Below, piece by piece: positions 20,031-30,193 of a DNA stretch of 64,000 nucleotides. Source of the stretch: Collimonas sp. OK607. GTDB taxonomy: Bacteria > Pseudomonadota > Gammaproteobacteria > Burkholderiales > Burkholderiaceae_D. Each line of letters starts with the position of its first letter. Within the stretch, counting starts at the first letter, position 1. Both the position numbers and the translations under genes were made by a program. The notes beneath the pieces were generated by a model. That model made no database searches. It was not told where the DNA came from and was given only the letters and a program-made list of their open reading frames with translations. The DNA lies in NCBI RefSeq assembly GCF_900111995.1, contig NZ_FOKF01000020.1, forward strand, positions 1 to 64,000, in the 5' to 3' direction.

Positions 20031-20621
20031 ATGAAAATCATAAAACTGATCAGTGCCGTCTCTATCGTCCTCGCGTTGGCTGCTTGCGCCCATCCGCTGA
20101 CCATCAATCCTGACGTAAGCAAAATTGGATTGAGTACAACCAGTCAGCCTATCAACAAAAATGTGGGCTATTACATCCCCGACGCAATGCGTAGCAAGGA
20201 AGTAACGACTCCCGGCGGCGGTGGAGACAAGATAACCTACAGCCCTTACCGCGATATCGAACTGGCTTTCTACAAGATGCTGTCGAGTACTTTTTCCAGC
20301 GTCACCAAACTGAACGCGAAAAACGATAAAGATGCGATCGAAAAGAATAAGATCGACTACGTTATCACTCCTGATTTACTCACGAACTCGTCGTCATCAA
20401 GTGCATTGACCTGGCCCCCTACCCAGTTCAGCGTCGACATGACTTGCGATGTTAGCGACGCTAACGGCAATCTGCTTTTCTCCAAAAAAGCGGTGGGAGA
20501 AGGGCATGCAGAATTTAGCGAATTCAGGAAGGATTTCGCGCTGGCAGGAAAGCGTGCCACGGAAGATGTATTGGTGAAGATGCAGCGTACTTTGCTTGAT
20601 ACGCAAGAATTGCGTCAGTAG
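20031..20621 (+). CDS. outer-membrane lipoprotein, second of a pair
   Basis: 196 residues. The signal peptide ends in the lipobox LAAC (MKIIKLISAVSIVLALAAC). The mature domain contains SPYRDIELAFYKMLSSTFSSV and IDYVITPDLLT, a layout like its upstream neighbour: a helix carrying an aromatic motif, then strands. The two genes are probably an operon of related envelope lipoproteins. Function unknown. It converges with dinB. Confidence 0.75.
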   Translation: MKIIKLISAVSIVLALAACAHPLTINPDVSKIGLSTTSQPINKNVGYYIPDAMRSKEVTTPGGGGDKITYSPYRDIELAFYKMLSSTFSSVTKLNAKNDKDAIEKNKIDYVITPDLLTNSSSSSALTWPPTQFSVDMTCDVSDANGNLLFSKKAVGEGHAEFSEFRKDFALAGKRATEDVLVKMQRTLLDTQELRQ

Positions 20622-20662
20622 GACAGGCAACAGAGGGTGACACGTTCGGTGGCAGTGGGAAG

Positions 20663-21820
20663 CTACTCGCCGCCGAACAATTCTCCCTGAGTCAATGCCG
20701 GAGTGTTTGCGGCAAGGTCTTTTCTGGAAAGCGCCGTAGCCCTGACACCAAGCAACCTCAAACGCTTGTCCAATGCGACCCGGCGCAGGCATTCGCCGGC
20801 CGCTTGCCGGATCGCGGCGGCGTCGTCCGTCGCATTGGGTAATGTCAGATCCCGGGTGACGATGCGGAAGTCGGAGAAGCGCAATTTGATCCCTATCGTG
20901 CGCGCAACATAGCCTTTTCTTTGCAGGTCGCCGGCAAGCCGTACGCACAGGTCCGTGAACATGGGGGTGAGCGTGTCGCGGTCCAGCCTGGCGTGGAGAT
21001 CTCTTTCAAAAGTCGATTCGCGGCTGATCGATTTGGTTTCCGAGCTGGTCACCACCGGACGATCGTCCAGGCCGATGGCGGTACGCATCAGCCATTCGCT
21101 ATAGGTGCGCCCGAAATTTTCTTGCAGCACGGCCGGATCGGCGGCGGCCAATTCACCGATGGTATGCAGCCCGAGAGCCGTCAATTTTTCGGCAGTCTTG
21201 GGGCCGATGCCGTTGACCTTACGTGCCGCCAGCGGCCAGATGCGCGACTGGATATCGGCCTCGGTGATGACGGTGAGGCCATTCGGCTTGTCAAGTTCCG
21301 AGCTGATCTTGGCCAGCAGTTTGTTGGGTGCGACGCCGATAGAACACGACAATCCCGTGGCCTCGCGAACGGCATCCTTGATCCGTTGCGCCAGTATCCG
21401 GACCTCGTCCTGGTGCTGGCTCAGGTCGATATAGATTTCATCGATGCCGCGATCTTCTATCAACGGTGCGATCCCGGCCACTGCAGCTTTGAACAGCCGG
21501 GAGTAATGACGGTAAGACTCGAAGTCAGTCGGCAGCAGAATCGCGTCAGGTGCCAGTTTGGCAGCCTTCATCATGCCCATGGCGGAAAACACACCCAAGG
21601 CGCGCGCCTCGTAAGTGGAGGTGGTCACGACACCGCGGCCGACATAGTCGCGCAGTTTGGAATAGACGAGTTGACCGTCTTCGCCAGGTTCCGGCTTGTG
21701 CCGGGAGCCGCCGCCGATCACCACCGCCTGGCCGCGCAGCTCCGGGTAGCGCAGCAGCTCCACCGACGCGTAGAAAGCGTCCATATCCAGATGTGCGATA
21801 CGACGAATTGGCGAAGGCAT
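20663..21820 (-). CDS. dinB: DNA polymerase IV (Y-family)
   Basis: 385 residues. The catalytic carboxylates are in AHLDMDAFYASVE (D12) and DRGIDEIYIDLS (D127, E128). Thumb HhH motifs (VNGIGPKTAEKLTALGLHTIGELA) and a little-finger domain follow, and the C-terminus ends in a clamp-binding-like QGELFGGE. Residues about 38-60 form an insertion absent from the ~350-residue E. coli enzyme. It performs translesion synthesis and is SOS-induced here, as a LexA box lies upstream. Confidence 0.95.
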   Translation of the reverse strand: MPSPIRRIAHLDMDAFYASVELLRYPELRGQAVVIGGGSRHKPEPGEDGQLVYSKLRDYVGRGVVTTSTYEARALGVFSAMGMMKAAKLAPDAILLPTDFESYRHYSRLFKAAVAGIAPLIEDRGIDEIYIDLSQHQDEVRILAQRIKDAVREATGLSCSIGVAPNKLLAKISSELDKPNGLTVITEADIQSRIWPLAARKVNGIGPKTAEKLTALGLHTIGELAAADPAVLQENFGRTYSEWLMRTAIGLDDRPVVTSSETKSISRESTFERDLHARLDRDTLTPMFTDLCVRLAGDLQRKGYVARTIGIKLRFSDFRIVTRDLTLPNATDDAAAIRQAAGECLRRVALDKRLRLLGVRATALSRKDLAANTPALTQGELFGGE

Positions 21821-21864
21821 GAAGTCAAGGAATAGTGATATTTAATACGGCCATAGGATACCAC

Positions 21865-21884
21865 TACTGTATATAAATACAGTC
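21865..21884 (-). promoter_or_regulatory. LexA-binding SOS box of dinB
   Basis: TACTGTATATAAATACAGTC matches the LexA consensus TACTGTATATATATACAGTA at nearly every position, with perfect CTGT/ACAG half-sites. It lies 45 bp upstream of the dinB start, the place expected for repression of that promoter. Confidence 0.9.
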
Positions 21885-21950
21885 ACGTAAACGTGAGCCC
21901 AAATCAAATATTTAGTTGCCTTTTAAGTAATTAATTTGATTTGTCTGACT

Positions 21951-23372
21951 TTACAGCACAGGGCTAAGCAGGCGCGCGACATGAATCAGCACCCGGTACA
22001 AATAGTGCAACCGGCTATAGTCACTTACATCAATTTCGACCGCTTGCTCGAAATCCGCTACCAGCATCTGTTCGACTTCCGCAGCGAATGCCGTATCGAT
22101 ATTCAATGCGGTGATTTCGAAATTAAGGCGAAGTGAACGGTTATCCAGGTTCATGCTACCGACCGCTGCCGTGTCGTCATCAACCAGAAGCACTTTTTGA
22201 TGTGTAAACCCCGGCTGATAGCGAAATACGCGTATGCCGGCACGTACCGATTCATGCGCGTACAAGGTCGATGCCAGGAAGACGGTGCGATGATCCGGAA
22301 TGGCCGGGATCAGGATGCGCACATCGACCCCGCGGAACACCGCCAGCTGCAAGGCAGCCATGACCGCAGAGTCTGGCACCAGGTAGGGCGTGGTCAGCCA
22401 TAACCGGTGACAGGCGGCGTGTATCGCCTGCACGAAAAATAGCGAACAGGTCTCCTGGGCGTCGGCTGGTCCGGTCGCTGCGATCAGGCTGGTGGCCTCG
22501 CCGCCGCTGACGCGTGGCGCCAGCAAAGTCAGCGGCTGGCCGGTGATCCATTGCCAGTTTTCATCGAAGGCCAGCTGCAAATCGGCGACCGCCGGCCCTT
22601 GCAATTCCATGTGGGTATCGCGCCATGGCGCCAGGGGCGGCTTGCGGCCAAGGTATTCGTCGCCGACATTCAGGCCGCCGACAAAGCCGCGCCAGCCGTC
22701 CACCACTACTACCTTGCGATGATTGCGGAAGTTCAGCTGGAAACGGTTGCGCCAGCGGCGAGTGGCGAAGCGATGGATATGGACACCACCGGCACGTAGG
22801 ATCGCGCTATATGTGGCGGGCAGGTCGTGGCTGCCGACGCCGTCGTAGAGTACATGTACGTTGACGCCGGCGGCGGCACGTTCTAGCAGCGCGGCTTGCA
22901 GCCGGCGGCCAAGTTCATCGTCGTGGATGACGAAGAATTGCACCAGCACATAATGTTCAGCGCCGGCGATCGCAGCGAACATTGCTTCAAAACTGGCGGC
23001 GCCATTGACCAGCAGGCGCAAACGATGGCCGCTCAGGAACGGTACGCCGAGCATTTTGCTGATGGCTTGATAACGCTGCGCCCCGACATGCGGCGGGTAT
23101 TCGGCAGACAGGGCTAGCTGAACCGGATCGTCCAGCTGGCGCAGGCGCGCCAGCCGCGAGTGATGCAGTTCGGTATAACCGGAGAAGCGCTTACTGCCCA
23201 GGAACAGATAGGGCAGCAGGGTAAAGTAAGGCAGCAGCACCAGCCCGAACACCCAGGCTACCGCGCCCTGTGGGGTGCGGGTGTGCATCAGGGCATGGAT
23301 TGCGGCGATGACGCCGGCGGCATGCAACAGCAGAACGACAATCGAAATCAGGGCAAACGGCAAATGCGGCAT
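21951..23372 (-). CDS. cls: cardiolipin synthase (phospholipase D superfamily)
   Basis: 473 residues. Two N-terminal membrane helices (about 5-27 and 37-58) precede two phospholipase D domains. The HKD signatures are HRKVVVVD (H218, K220, D225) and HQKVLLVD (H391, K393, D398), the second followed by GSMNLDNRS. It condenses two phosphatidylglycerol molecules (or PG and PE) into cardiolipin at the inner membrane. Length and anchors fit the ClsA group. Confidence 0.93.
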   Translation of the reverse strand: MPHLPFALISIVVLLLHAAGVIAAIHALMHTRTPQGAVAWVFGLVLLPYFTLLPYLFLGSKRFSGYTELHHSRLARLRQLDDPVQLALSAEYPPHVGAQRYQAISKMLGVPFLSGHRLRLLVNGAASFEAMFAAIAGAEHYVLVQFFVIHDDELGRRLQAALLERAAAGVNVHVLYDGVGSHDLPATYSAILRAGGVHIHRFATRRWRNRFQLNFRNHRKVVVVDGWRGFVGGLNVGDEYLGRKPPLAPWRDTHMELQGPAVADLQLAFDENWQWITGQPLTLLAPRVSGGEATSLIAATGPADAQETCSLFFVQAIHAACHRLWLTTPYLVPDSAVMAALQLAVFRGVDVRILIPAIPDHRTVFLASTLYAHESVRAGIRVFRYQPGFTHQKVLLVDDDTAAVGSMNLDNRSLRLNFEITALNIDTAFAAEVEQMLVADFEQAVEIDVSDYSRLHYLYRVLIHVARLLSPVL

Positions 23373-23436
23373 TCAGAAAACTCCGAATCTCATGGGCAGC
23401 TTGCATGTTAGCCAATAATCGCGGCTCCCGGCCTGC

Positions 23437-24069
23437 TTATTTTTTTGCCTGCAGTGCAATCCTTACAGCCAGGCCTGCGAGGACAGTGCCCATCAGCCAG
23501 CGCTGGATCAGCAGCCAGCTGGGCCGGCTGCCCAGTACGCCGGCAATCGAACCGGCGGCCAGCGTGACCATCGAGTTGACCGTGATGCTGACCACAATCT
23601 GGATCACGCCAAGTACCAGCGACTGCACCAGGATGCTGGCGCCGTTCGGATCGATAAATTGCGGCAACAAGGCCAGATACAGCAGGGCGACCTTGGGGTT
23701 GAGCAGATTGGTGAACAAGCCCATCAGGAATAGCTTGCGGTTGCTGTCGGCGGGCAGGTCGCGCACAGCAAACGGTGAACGGCCACCGGGCTTTACCGCT
23801 TGCCATGCAAGGTAAAGCAAGTAGGCGGCGCCGCCGAAGCGCAGTACATCATATGCCAGAGGTATCGCAAATAGCAGGGCGGTGATCCCGAACGCCGCAC
23901 ACAGCATGTAAAACACAAAACCGGTTGCCACTCCGGCCAGCGACACGAAGCCGGCTTTAGGACCTTGGCAAATCGAACGCGAAATCAGATAAACCATGTT
24001 CGGGCCAGGCGTCAGCACCATGCCGAACGCGACCAGTGCAAAACCGAGCAGTAAATTAAGATTTGGCAT
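23437..24069 (-). CDS. LysE/RhtB-family amino-acid exporter
   Basis: 210 residues starting MPNLNLLLGFALVAFGMVLTPGPNMVYLISRS, the conserved first helix and PGPN signature of the RhtB branch. Six helices can be traced, with GFVSLAGVATGF after helix 1. These proteins export amino acids or homoserine lactones by proton exchange. The start at 24069 is preferred to the GTG at 24087 because family members begin at this methionine; no strong ribosome site decides it. Confidence 0.9.
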   Translation of the reverse strand: MPNLNLLLGFALVAFGMVLTPGPNMVYLISRSICQGPKAGFVSLAGVATGFVFYMLCAAFGITALLFAIPLAYDVLRFGGAAYLLYLAWQAVKPGGRSPFAVRDLPADSNRKLFLMGLFTNLLNPKVALLYLALLPQFIDPNGASILVQSLVLGVIQIVVSITVNSMVTLAAGSIAGVLGSRPSWLLIQRWLMGTVLAGLAVRIALQAKK

Positions 24070-24311
24070 ATTTGGCACCCGAGGCACACAAAGGATTGTT
24101 AGGAAACCCGTTCAGGGAGAGCCTGCGTATTTTGAGGTAAAACTTGCTGCTTTGCACAGTTAAACGATAAATGACTTTTATTTGTGCCTGGGTGGCACAA
24201 GTGTTGTTCTGATTCCGTGGATTGTAATGATTGCTGGAATAAATGATAGTAAGCGTACGTACCGGCAATCAACGTTTGACTCGATTGACACCAACATACC
24301 GAGGCAAAACC

Positions 24312-24584
24312 ATGAAATCAGAAAACATAGGCCACCTGCTGACCCGTGAACATACCCACGACGTCGTCTACCTTGCCGAGGATCAGACCATTTCGATTCA
24401 GAAAGCCTTGAAGCAAGGTGAGAGAATCAAGTGCCTGAGCGGCCTGTTATGGATCACCGCGGAAAATTTCAAAGGCGATATTTTCTTGAACGAGAATAAG
24501 GACGTTGAAATGCATGGCGCAAAACATATCGTGATCACCGCCCTGAAATCTTCCAGTTTCACCTATGAGCAGACGATGGCGTAA
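24312..24584 (+). CDS. DUF2917-type small protein
   Basis: 90 residues starting MKSENIGHLL. The pattern LKQGERIKCLSGLLWITAENFKGDIFLNENKDVEMHGAKHIVITAL is that of DUF2917, a small cupin-like beta protein common in Burkholderiales. There is no signal peptide. Function unknown. It lies 64 bp upstream of gor on the same strand and might share its transcript. Confidence 0.7.
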   Translation: MKSENIGHLLTREHTHDVVYLAEDQTISIQKALKQGERIKCLSGLLWITAENFKGDIFLNENKDVEMHGAKHIVITALKSSSFTYEQTMA

Positions 24585-24648
24585 GATTTGGCATTGCTCG
24601 CCGCTTTGAGCGAGTGCTTCGGCCTGCTCAAGGCCATGGAGAATGCCT

Positions 24649-26007
24649 ATGTCTTTCGATGTCGACCTGTTTGTGATCGGAGCCGGTTCCGGCGGTGTGC
24701 GCGCTGCGCGTTTTTCGGCCGGATTCGGCGCCCGCGTGGCAGTGGCGGAAAGTCGTTACCTGGGAGGCACTTGCGTCAATGTCGGCTGCGTGCCGAAGAA
24801 ATTCCTGGTCTACGGCGCCCATTTCAGCGACGATTTCGACGTCGCATCCAGTTTTGGCTGGAGCGTTGGCAAGCCGCAATTCGACTGGACCACGCTGATC
24901 GCTAACAAGAATCGTGAGATCCATCGGCTCAACGAGGTCTATCGCGGCTTGTTGCTCAACAGTGGCGTTGCCCTGCACGAAGGCCACGCCAGATTGCTCG
25001 ACAAGCACACTGTTGAGATTAACGGCCAGCGCATAAGCGCAGCTAACATCCTGATAGCTACCGGCAGCTGGCCGCAGGTGCCGGACATTCCGGGCAAAGA
25101 ATTTGCGATTACCTCCAATGAAGCTTTTTTCCTAAAGGAATTGCCGCGCCGCGTACTGGTGATCGGCGGCGGGTATATTGCGGTCGAATTCGCTTCGATT
25201 TTCCACGGCCTCGGTGCGCAGACCAGCTTGCTGTATCGCGGCGATCTGTTCCTGCGCGGTTTCGACCATGGCGTGCGCCAGCATCTCAATGACGAATTCC
25301 AGAAAAAGGGCGTAGACCTGCAATTCAATGCCGATATCGCCAGCATAGCCAAGCTGGCCGACGGCAGTTTGAAGGTAACCCTGAAAGGTGGCCGGGTGCT
25401 CGATACCGACTGCGTGTTCTACGCCACCGGCAGGCGGCCGATGCTGGACGGCCTGGGCCTGGAGAATGTCGACGTGGCGCTGGACGCTAAAGGGTTTATC
25501 AAAGTCGATCAGGAATACCGCAGCTCGGAACCAAGCATCCTGGCCTTGGGCGATGTCATCGGTAAAGTGCAACTCACTCCGGTGGCGCTGGCCGAAGGCA
25601 TGGCCGTGGCGCGGCGCTTGTTCCGTCCCGAGGAGTATCGTCCGGTGGACTATCAGCTGATTCCGACCGCGGTATTCAGCTTGCCCAACATCGGTACGGT
25701 CGGCCTGACAGAAGAGCAAGCGCAAAAGGCCGGGCACAAGCTGAAAATCTTCGAGACCGGGTTCCGGCCGATGAAGCTGAGTCTTGGCGACTACCACGAA
25801 AAAACCATGATGAAGCTGGTGGTCGATGCCGATAGCGACAAAGTGCTCGGCTGCCACATGGTGGGTCCGGATGCTGGCGAAATCATCCAGGGCATTGCCG
25901 TGGCTCTGCGTGCCGGCGCAACCAAGCGTGTATTCGACGACACCATCGGTATCCACCCGACCTCAGCGGAAGAATTCGTCACACTGAGAACGGCGCGCCC
26001 GGATTGA
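24649..26007 (+). CDS. gor: glutathione-disulfide reductase
   Basis: 452 residues from the ATG at 24649, chosen over the ATG at 24643 because GGAGA at 24638 is correctly spaced only for the later one. FAD motif GAGSGG is near residue 12. The redox disulfide lies in [14 protein letters not shown] (C42, C47), the NADPH motif is [17 protein letters not shown], and the C-terminal dimer motif [12 protein letters not shown] carries the catalytic His-Glu pair. It reduces GSSG with NADPH in the cytoplasm. Confidence 0.94.
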   Translation: MSFDVDLFVIGAGSGGVRAARFSAGFGARVAVAESRYLGGTCVNVGCVPKKFLVYGAHFSDDFDVASSFGWSVGKPQFDWTTLIANKNREIHRLNEVYRGLLLNSGVALHEGHARLLDKHTVEINGQRISAANILIATGSWPQVPDIPGKEFAITSNEAFFLKELPRRVLVIGGGYIAVEFASIFHGLGAQTSLLYRGDLFLRGFDHGVRQHLNDEFQKKGVDLQFNADIASIAKLADGSLKVTLKGGRVLDTDCVFYATGRRPMLDGLGLENVDVALDAKGFIKVDQEYRSSEPSILALGDVIGKVQLTPVALAEGMAVARRLFRPEEYRPVDYQLIPTAVFSLPNIGTVGLTEEQAQKAGHKLKIFETGFRPMKLSLGDYHEKTMMKLVVDADSDKVLGCHMVGPDAGEIIQGIAVALRAGATKRVFDDTIGIHPTSAEEFVTLRTARPD

Positions 26008-26067
26008 CAAGCCTCTGGTAAAAGATGAACACTTTAAAATTAACGCTCGCTGCCAACATGACAAGCC

Positions 26068-27759
26068 ATGAATGAAAATGAAAATGAAAAGCCGGAATTA
26101 ACAGAGGCACATGACGACGAAACCGCGGGCTTCACGCGGCGCCGCTTCCTGGGTAGCGTAGTTGCAGTAGGCGCCAGCCTGGCGTTATCCGACTGCGCCA
26201 GCGATGGCAACCAGCAAATAGCGGATGCAACCCGGGAAAAGCTGCTGGATCAGCAATTACGGTCTGCCATCAAGCATGTGGTGGTGATCTACGCCGAGAA
26301 TCGTAGCTTCAACAATTTGTACGGGAATTTCCCGGGTGTACAAAGACCGTTGGCGGAGGCGATGCAGCAGGGACGCTACACGCAGCTGGATCGCGACGGC
26401 AAGACCCCGCTGGCGCAGTTGCCCAAGATCTGGGGCGGGCTGGTGCCGCAGGCGCAGCAAGTCAACGGCCAGCGCTACGTGATCGCAGAGGGGCAGATTA
26501 CGGGTCTGCCGAACGCCCCGTTCAAGTTGAGTGACCAGCAAGGAAAGCCGTTGCCGCAGGGAGTGATCACGCGCGATTTGTGGCACAAGTTTTACCAAAA
26601 CCAGATGCAGATCAATGGCGGCAAAAACGATCAGTTTGTCGCCTGGGCCGATTCCGGAGCGCTGACCATGGGACACTATGGCGAGACCGCCAGCAAGCTG
26701 CGCCTATGGAAACTGGCCGAGCAATATACCTTGTGCGACAATTTTTTCATGTCGGCTTTCGGCGGCTCTTATCTCAACCATATCTTCCTGATTTCCGGGC
26801 AGACGCCTTTCTATCCAGACGTCCACAACAGTCCGGCCCGGCACAATGTGTCGACCGTGGAAGGGGACGATCCGAAAGGCACGCGCTTGAAGCTGGATGA
26901 CAAGAATCCAGCTTCGGCGATCGATGGGCCGCCAAAATTCCTGCGCGACCGCGCCATCACGCCGGACGGTTATGCCGTCAATACGATGGCGCCGCCGTAT
27001 CAGCCAAGTTTTGTCAAACCGCCGCAAGGTGGCGATGCCGCTTATGCGGACGCCGGCGATCCGATGGTGCTGCCGCCGCAAACCTATCCGACCATTGGCG
27101 ACCGGCTATCGGAAAAGGGTGTCAGCTGGGCCTGGTACTCCGGCGCATGGCAAGCGGCGCTGGACGGTACGGCAAACAGCGATGCGGTGCCCAATTTCCA
27201 ATATCATCATCAGCCCTTCAACTATTTCAAGAGTTTCGCCCCCGGAACCGCATTACGCGAGGCGCATTTGAAAGATGCCGGGACAGGCGACGATCCGAAC
27301 ACCAATAAATTCCTGGCGGAGGTAGATGCAGGGCGCTTGCCGCAGGTCAGTTTCTATAAGCCGCAGGGTAACCTGAACCTGCATGCGGGTTATGCCGACG
27401 TCGAGTCCGGCGACCGTCACATTGCCAATGTCATCGCGCATCTGCAACGCGGGCCGCAATGGCAAGACATGGTGGTGATCATCACGCATGATGAGAACGG
27501 CGGCTGGTGGGACCATGTAGCGCCGCCGAAGGGCGACCGCTGGGGGCCGGGCTCAAGGATACCTGCCACTGTCATCTCGCCGTATGCCAAGAAAGGTTTC
27601 GTCGATCATACCGTCTACGACACGACTTCCATCATGCGTTTCATTACCCGCCTGCACGGATTGCGCAAGCTGGATGCATTGGTTGCGCGCGATGAAGCGT
27701 TCAAGGAAAACGGCCAGGCACCGCTTGGCGATTTGAGCAATACCCTGGATCTGGCATAG
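26068..27759 (+). CDS. Tat-exported phosphoesterase (AcpA/phospholipase C family)
   Basis: 563 residues. The twin-arginine signal FTRRRFLGSVVAVGASLALS ends at DCAS, so a lipobox cysteine is possible. The domain is the phosphoesterase family shared by phospholipase C and acid phosphatase AcpA, with VVIYAENRSFNNLYGNFPG at the front and ITHDENGGWWDHVAPP at the metal site. It probably hydrolyses phosphomonoesters or phospholipid head groups in the periplasm or outside. The closer relation seems to acid phosphatases because the PLC C-terminal repeats are missing. Confidence 0.88.
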   Translation: MNENENEKPELTEAHDDETAGFTRRRFLGSVVAVGASLALSDCASDGNQQIADATREKLLDQQLRSAIKHVVVIYAENRSFNNLYGNFPGVQRPLAEAMQQGRYTQLDRDGKTPLAQLPKIWGGLVPQAQQVNGQRYVIAEGQITGLPNAPFKLSDQQGKPLPQGVITRDLWHKFYQNQMQINGGKNDQFVAWADSGALTMGHYGETASKLRLWKLAEQYTLCDNFFMSAFGGSYLNHIFLISGQTPFYPDVHNSPARHNVSTVEGDDPKGTRLKLDDKNPASAIDGPPKFLRDRAITPDGYAVNTMAPPYQPSFVKPPQGGDAAYADAGDPMVLPPQTYPTIGDRLSEKGVSWAWYSGAWQAALDGTANSDAVPNFQYHHQPFNYFKSFAPGTALREAHLKDAGTGDDPNTNKFLAEVDAGRLPQVSFYKPQGNLNLHAGYADVESGDRHIANVIAHLQRGPQWQDMVVIITHDENGGWWDHVAPPKGDRWGPGSRIPATVISPYAKKGFVDHTVYDTTSIMRFITRLHGLRKLDALVARDEAFKENGQAPLGDLSNTLDLA

Positions 27760-27808
27760 ACCGCAGTCAATATCCGTCGTAAATATTATTTCTGAAAGGA
27801 GCAGTAAT

Positions 27809-28489
27809 TTGGATCAGGTAGAGATGATTATCCGGCTGTTGATCGCCGCCGCCTTAGGTAGCGTCATCGGCTTCGACCGTGAGCGTTTGTCGTGGGCGGC
27901 TGGTTTACGTACACACATGCTGGTATGCGTCGGTTCGGCGCTGGTGATGATCGTATCGGCATACGGTTTCCAGGATGTGGTGGGCAAGCCGGGATTTGCG
28001 CTTGATCCGTCGCGAATGGCGGCGCAAGTCGTCTCCGGTATCGGTTTTCTCGGAGCCGGTTCGATCCTGCTGCGCGGCGAGGTGATTCGCGGCCTGACCA
28101 CGGCAGCCAGTTTATGGTCGGTAGCTGCAGTCGGGTTGGCTGTAGGTGGCGGTTTGTATATTGCCGCAGCTGCGGCGACGTTGATCATCTTGATCATCCT
28201 GGCCGGTCTCAAACCCTTGGAAAAACGTTTCTTCATCGCCCGGCAGCGCCGTGAAGTGCGTCTGGTGGTGCGGCGGGGCGCCATGACTTTCCAGATGTTC
28301 GGCCAGTTGCTGGACAAGGGCACTGCGCAAATCGAACAATTCGTCGTCGAGCAGAATGCCAGTGATGCTGAGATCGAAGAGGTTACGGTGGCGTTATTGC
28401 GTATGTTGCCCAGCGAATTCGACGCCATCCTGGTCAAGTTGAAGGCGGTGCCGGATGTGCATGAGGTGAGCGAAATCCGTTTGCCGTAA
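27809..28489 (+). CDS. MgtC/SapB-family membrane protein
   Basis: 226 residues from a TTG start with AAAGGA 8 bases upstream. The conserved MgtC block is visible: LGSVIGFDRERL, LRTHMLVCVGSALVMI, GIGFLGAGSI and GLTTAASLW. Five helices are followed by a C-terminal ACT-like soluble domain (about 145-226). MgtC proteins modulate F1Fo-ATPase and growth at low magnesium; whether this member does so is unknown. Confidence 0.9.
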   Translation: MDQVEMIIRLLIAAALGSVIGFDRERLSWAAGLRTHMLVCVGSALVMIVSAYGFQDVVGKPGFALDPSRMAAQVVSGIGFLGAGSILLRGEVIRGLTTAASLWSVAAVGLAVGGGLYIAAAAATLIILIILAGLKPLEKRFFIARQRREVRLVVRRGAMTFQMFGQLLDKGTAQIEQFVVEQNASDAEIEEVTVALLRMLPSEFDAILVKLKAVPDVHEVSEIRLP

Positions 28490-28653
28490 ATCCTGGATTC
28501 CGGCCACTTTTCCAATAGCTGCGTATCCTTGTCAATGTGCCAATTTATGGCGCTGCCGCAGAAGTTGAGGAAACCTTCGAGTAAACGCCGGTCTGTGGCA
28601 ATACGCGATGTGCTTTAATTGCTGGATATAAATGACATTGTCAAAGGCAAGCC

Positions 28654-30096
28654 ATGAACACATTGATGACCTCAGTCGAGACCGGGTTTGATCAGACCCG
28701 CCAGGAGATCCAGCGCGTATTCATTGCTCAGGCAGCTACTGCTTTGCGTCTGCGGCAGTCGAGCAAGGCTGAGCGCCTGCTGAAAATCAAGAAATTGAAG
28801 AGCGCGCTGCTGGCACATCGGGATGAGGTGATTGCCTGCGGTTTTGCCGATTTTGGCAAACCTGCCGCCGAAGTTGAACTGACCGAAATCCTGCCGGTGA
28901 TCGCCGAGGCCAACGACGCCATCCGTAAATTGGGTGGCTGGATGAAGCCGAAGAAAGTCTGGCCTTCGCGCATGATGGTCGGTACATCGGCTTATACCCA
29001 ATACGAACCCAAGGGCAGGGTTTTGATCGTGGCGCCATGGAACTACCCGGTGAACCTGAGCCTGGGGCCGCTGGTTTCGGCGCTGGCGGCAGGCAATACC
29101 GTGATCATCAAGCCGTCGGAAATGACGCCGCACGCTTCAGCCGTCATCGGCAAGATCATCCGTGCGGTATTTGACGAGAATGAAGTGGCGTTGTTCGAAG
29201 GCGACGCGCCGATCGCGCAGGCATTGCTGGACTTGCCTTTCGATCATATCTTTTTCACCGGCTCGCCGGCGGTCGGCAAGATCGTGATGGCGGCGGCGGC
29301 CAAAAATCTGACCAGCGTCACGCTGGAGCTGGGCGGCAAATCGCCTACGATTGTCGATGAGACCGCCGATCTGCAAGCGGCTGCGCAAAATATTCTGTGG
29401 GCAAAATTCACCAACAATGGTCAGACCTGCATCGCGCCTGATCACATTTACGTCCACGCTAGCGTCAAGGAGGCTTTTCTGGGCCATTGCGTGACGGCGC
29501 TGGAGAGTGCCTATGGCAAAGGCGCGCAGCAAATCGACAGTACCAGCCTGGCGCGTATCGTCAATCAGCGCCATACCGCGCGCGTCAAAACCCTGCTGGA
29601 TGACGCCACGGCGCGCGGTGCACGGATAGTCACCGGCGGCGTGGTGGATGAAGTCCAGCGCTACATCGCGCCAACCTTGCTGGACGGCATTCCGGATGAA
29701 GCGAAAATCATGAGCGAAGAGATCTTCGGGCCGTTGTTGCCGATTATCAGCTATGAGCAACTGGATACGGTGATCGCCCGCATCAACGCCGAACCGAAGC
29801 CGCTGGCTCTGTACGTCTGGAGCCGCAAGCAGGAAAATATCGCCAAGGTCATGCAACAGACAACCTCGGGCGGCGCTTGTATCAACCATTGTGTGGTGCA
29901 GTTCTTGCACGGCAACCTGCCTTTCGGTGGCGTCAACAATTCCGGCATCGGCAGTGCCCACGGCCATCATGGTTTCCTGGCGTTTTCGCACGAGAGGGCG
30001 GTGGTGCGCAATCGCATCATGCTCGCCAAAATGTTCTATCCGCCTTACACGGGTTTTACACGCAAGCTGATCGCCTTGTTCGTCAAGACCGTTTGA
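28654..30096 (+). CDS. coniferyl-aldehyde-dehydrogenase-like ALDH
   Basis: 480 residues. Catalytic cysteine C259 lies in NNGQTCIAPDH and the general base E225 in TLELGGKSP. The nucleotide region is GNTVIIKPSEMTPHAS and FTGSPAVGK. The C-terminus (FGGVNNSGIGSAHGHHGF followed by an extra hydrophobic tail) matches the class 3-like subgroup that contains coniferyl aldehyde dehydrogenase. It oxidises aromatic or long-chain aldehydes with NAD(P). The lack of catabolic neighbours leaves the substrate open. Confidence 0.9.
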   Translation: MNTLMTSVETGFDQTRQEIQRVFIAQAATALRLRQSSKAERLLKIKKLKSALLAHRDEVIACGFADFGKPAAEVELTEILPVIAEANDAIRKLGGWMKPKKVWPSRMMVGTSAYTQYEPKGRVLIVAPWNYPVNLSLGPLVSALAAGNTVIIKPSEMTPHASAVIGKIIRAVFDENEVALFEGDAPIAQALLDLPFDHIFFTGSPAVGKIVMAAAAKNLTSVTLELGGKSPTIVDETADLQAAAQNILWAKFTNNGQTCIAPDHIYVHASVKEAFLGHCVTALESAYGKGAQQIDSTSLARIVNQRHTARVKTLLDDATARGARIVTGGVVDEVQRYIAPTLLDGIPDEAKIMSEEIFGPLLPIISYEQLDTVIARINAEPKPLALYVWSRKQENIAKVMQQTTSGGACINHCVVQFLHGNLPFGGVNNSGIGSAHGHHGFLAFSHERAVVRNRIMLAKMFYPPYTGFTRKLIALFVKTV

Positions 30097-30193
30097 ATTC
30101 GGGGATTGCTGCCAACTGATCGTTGCAATACATCTGTCTGCAAATGGCGCACAATACCTGTATGTGATGCACAGGTAGCGTCAGGAGGATGGC

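Noticed and set aside
20921-21835. 304-codon plus-strand ORF opposite dinB
   Set aside because: DinB catalytic motifs are on the other strand; this is its mirror.
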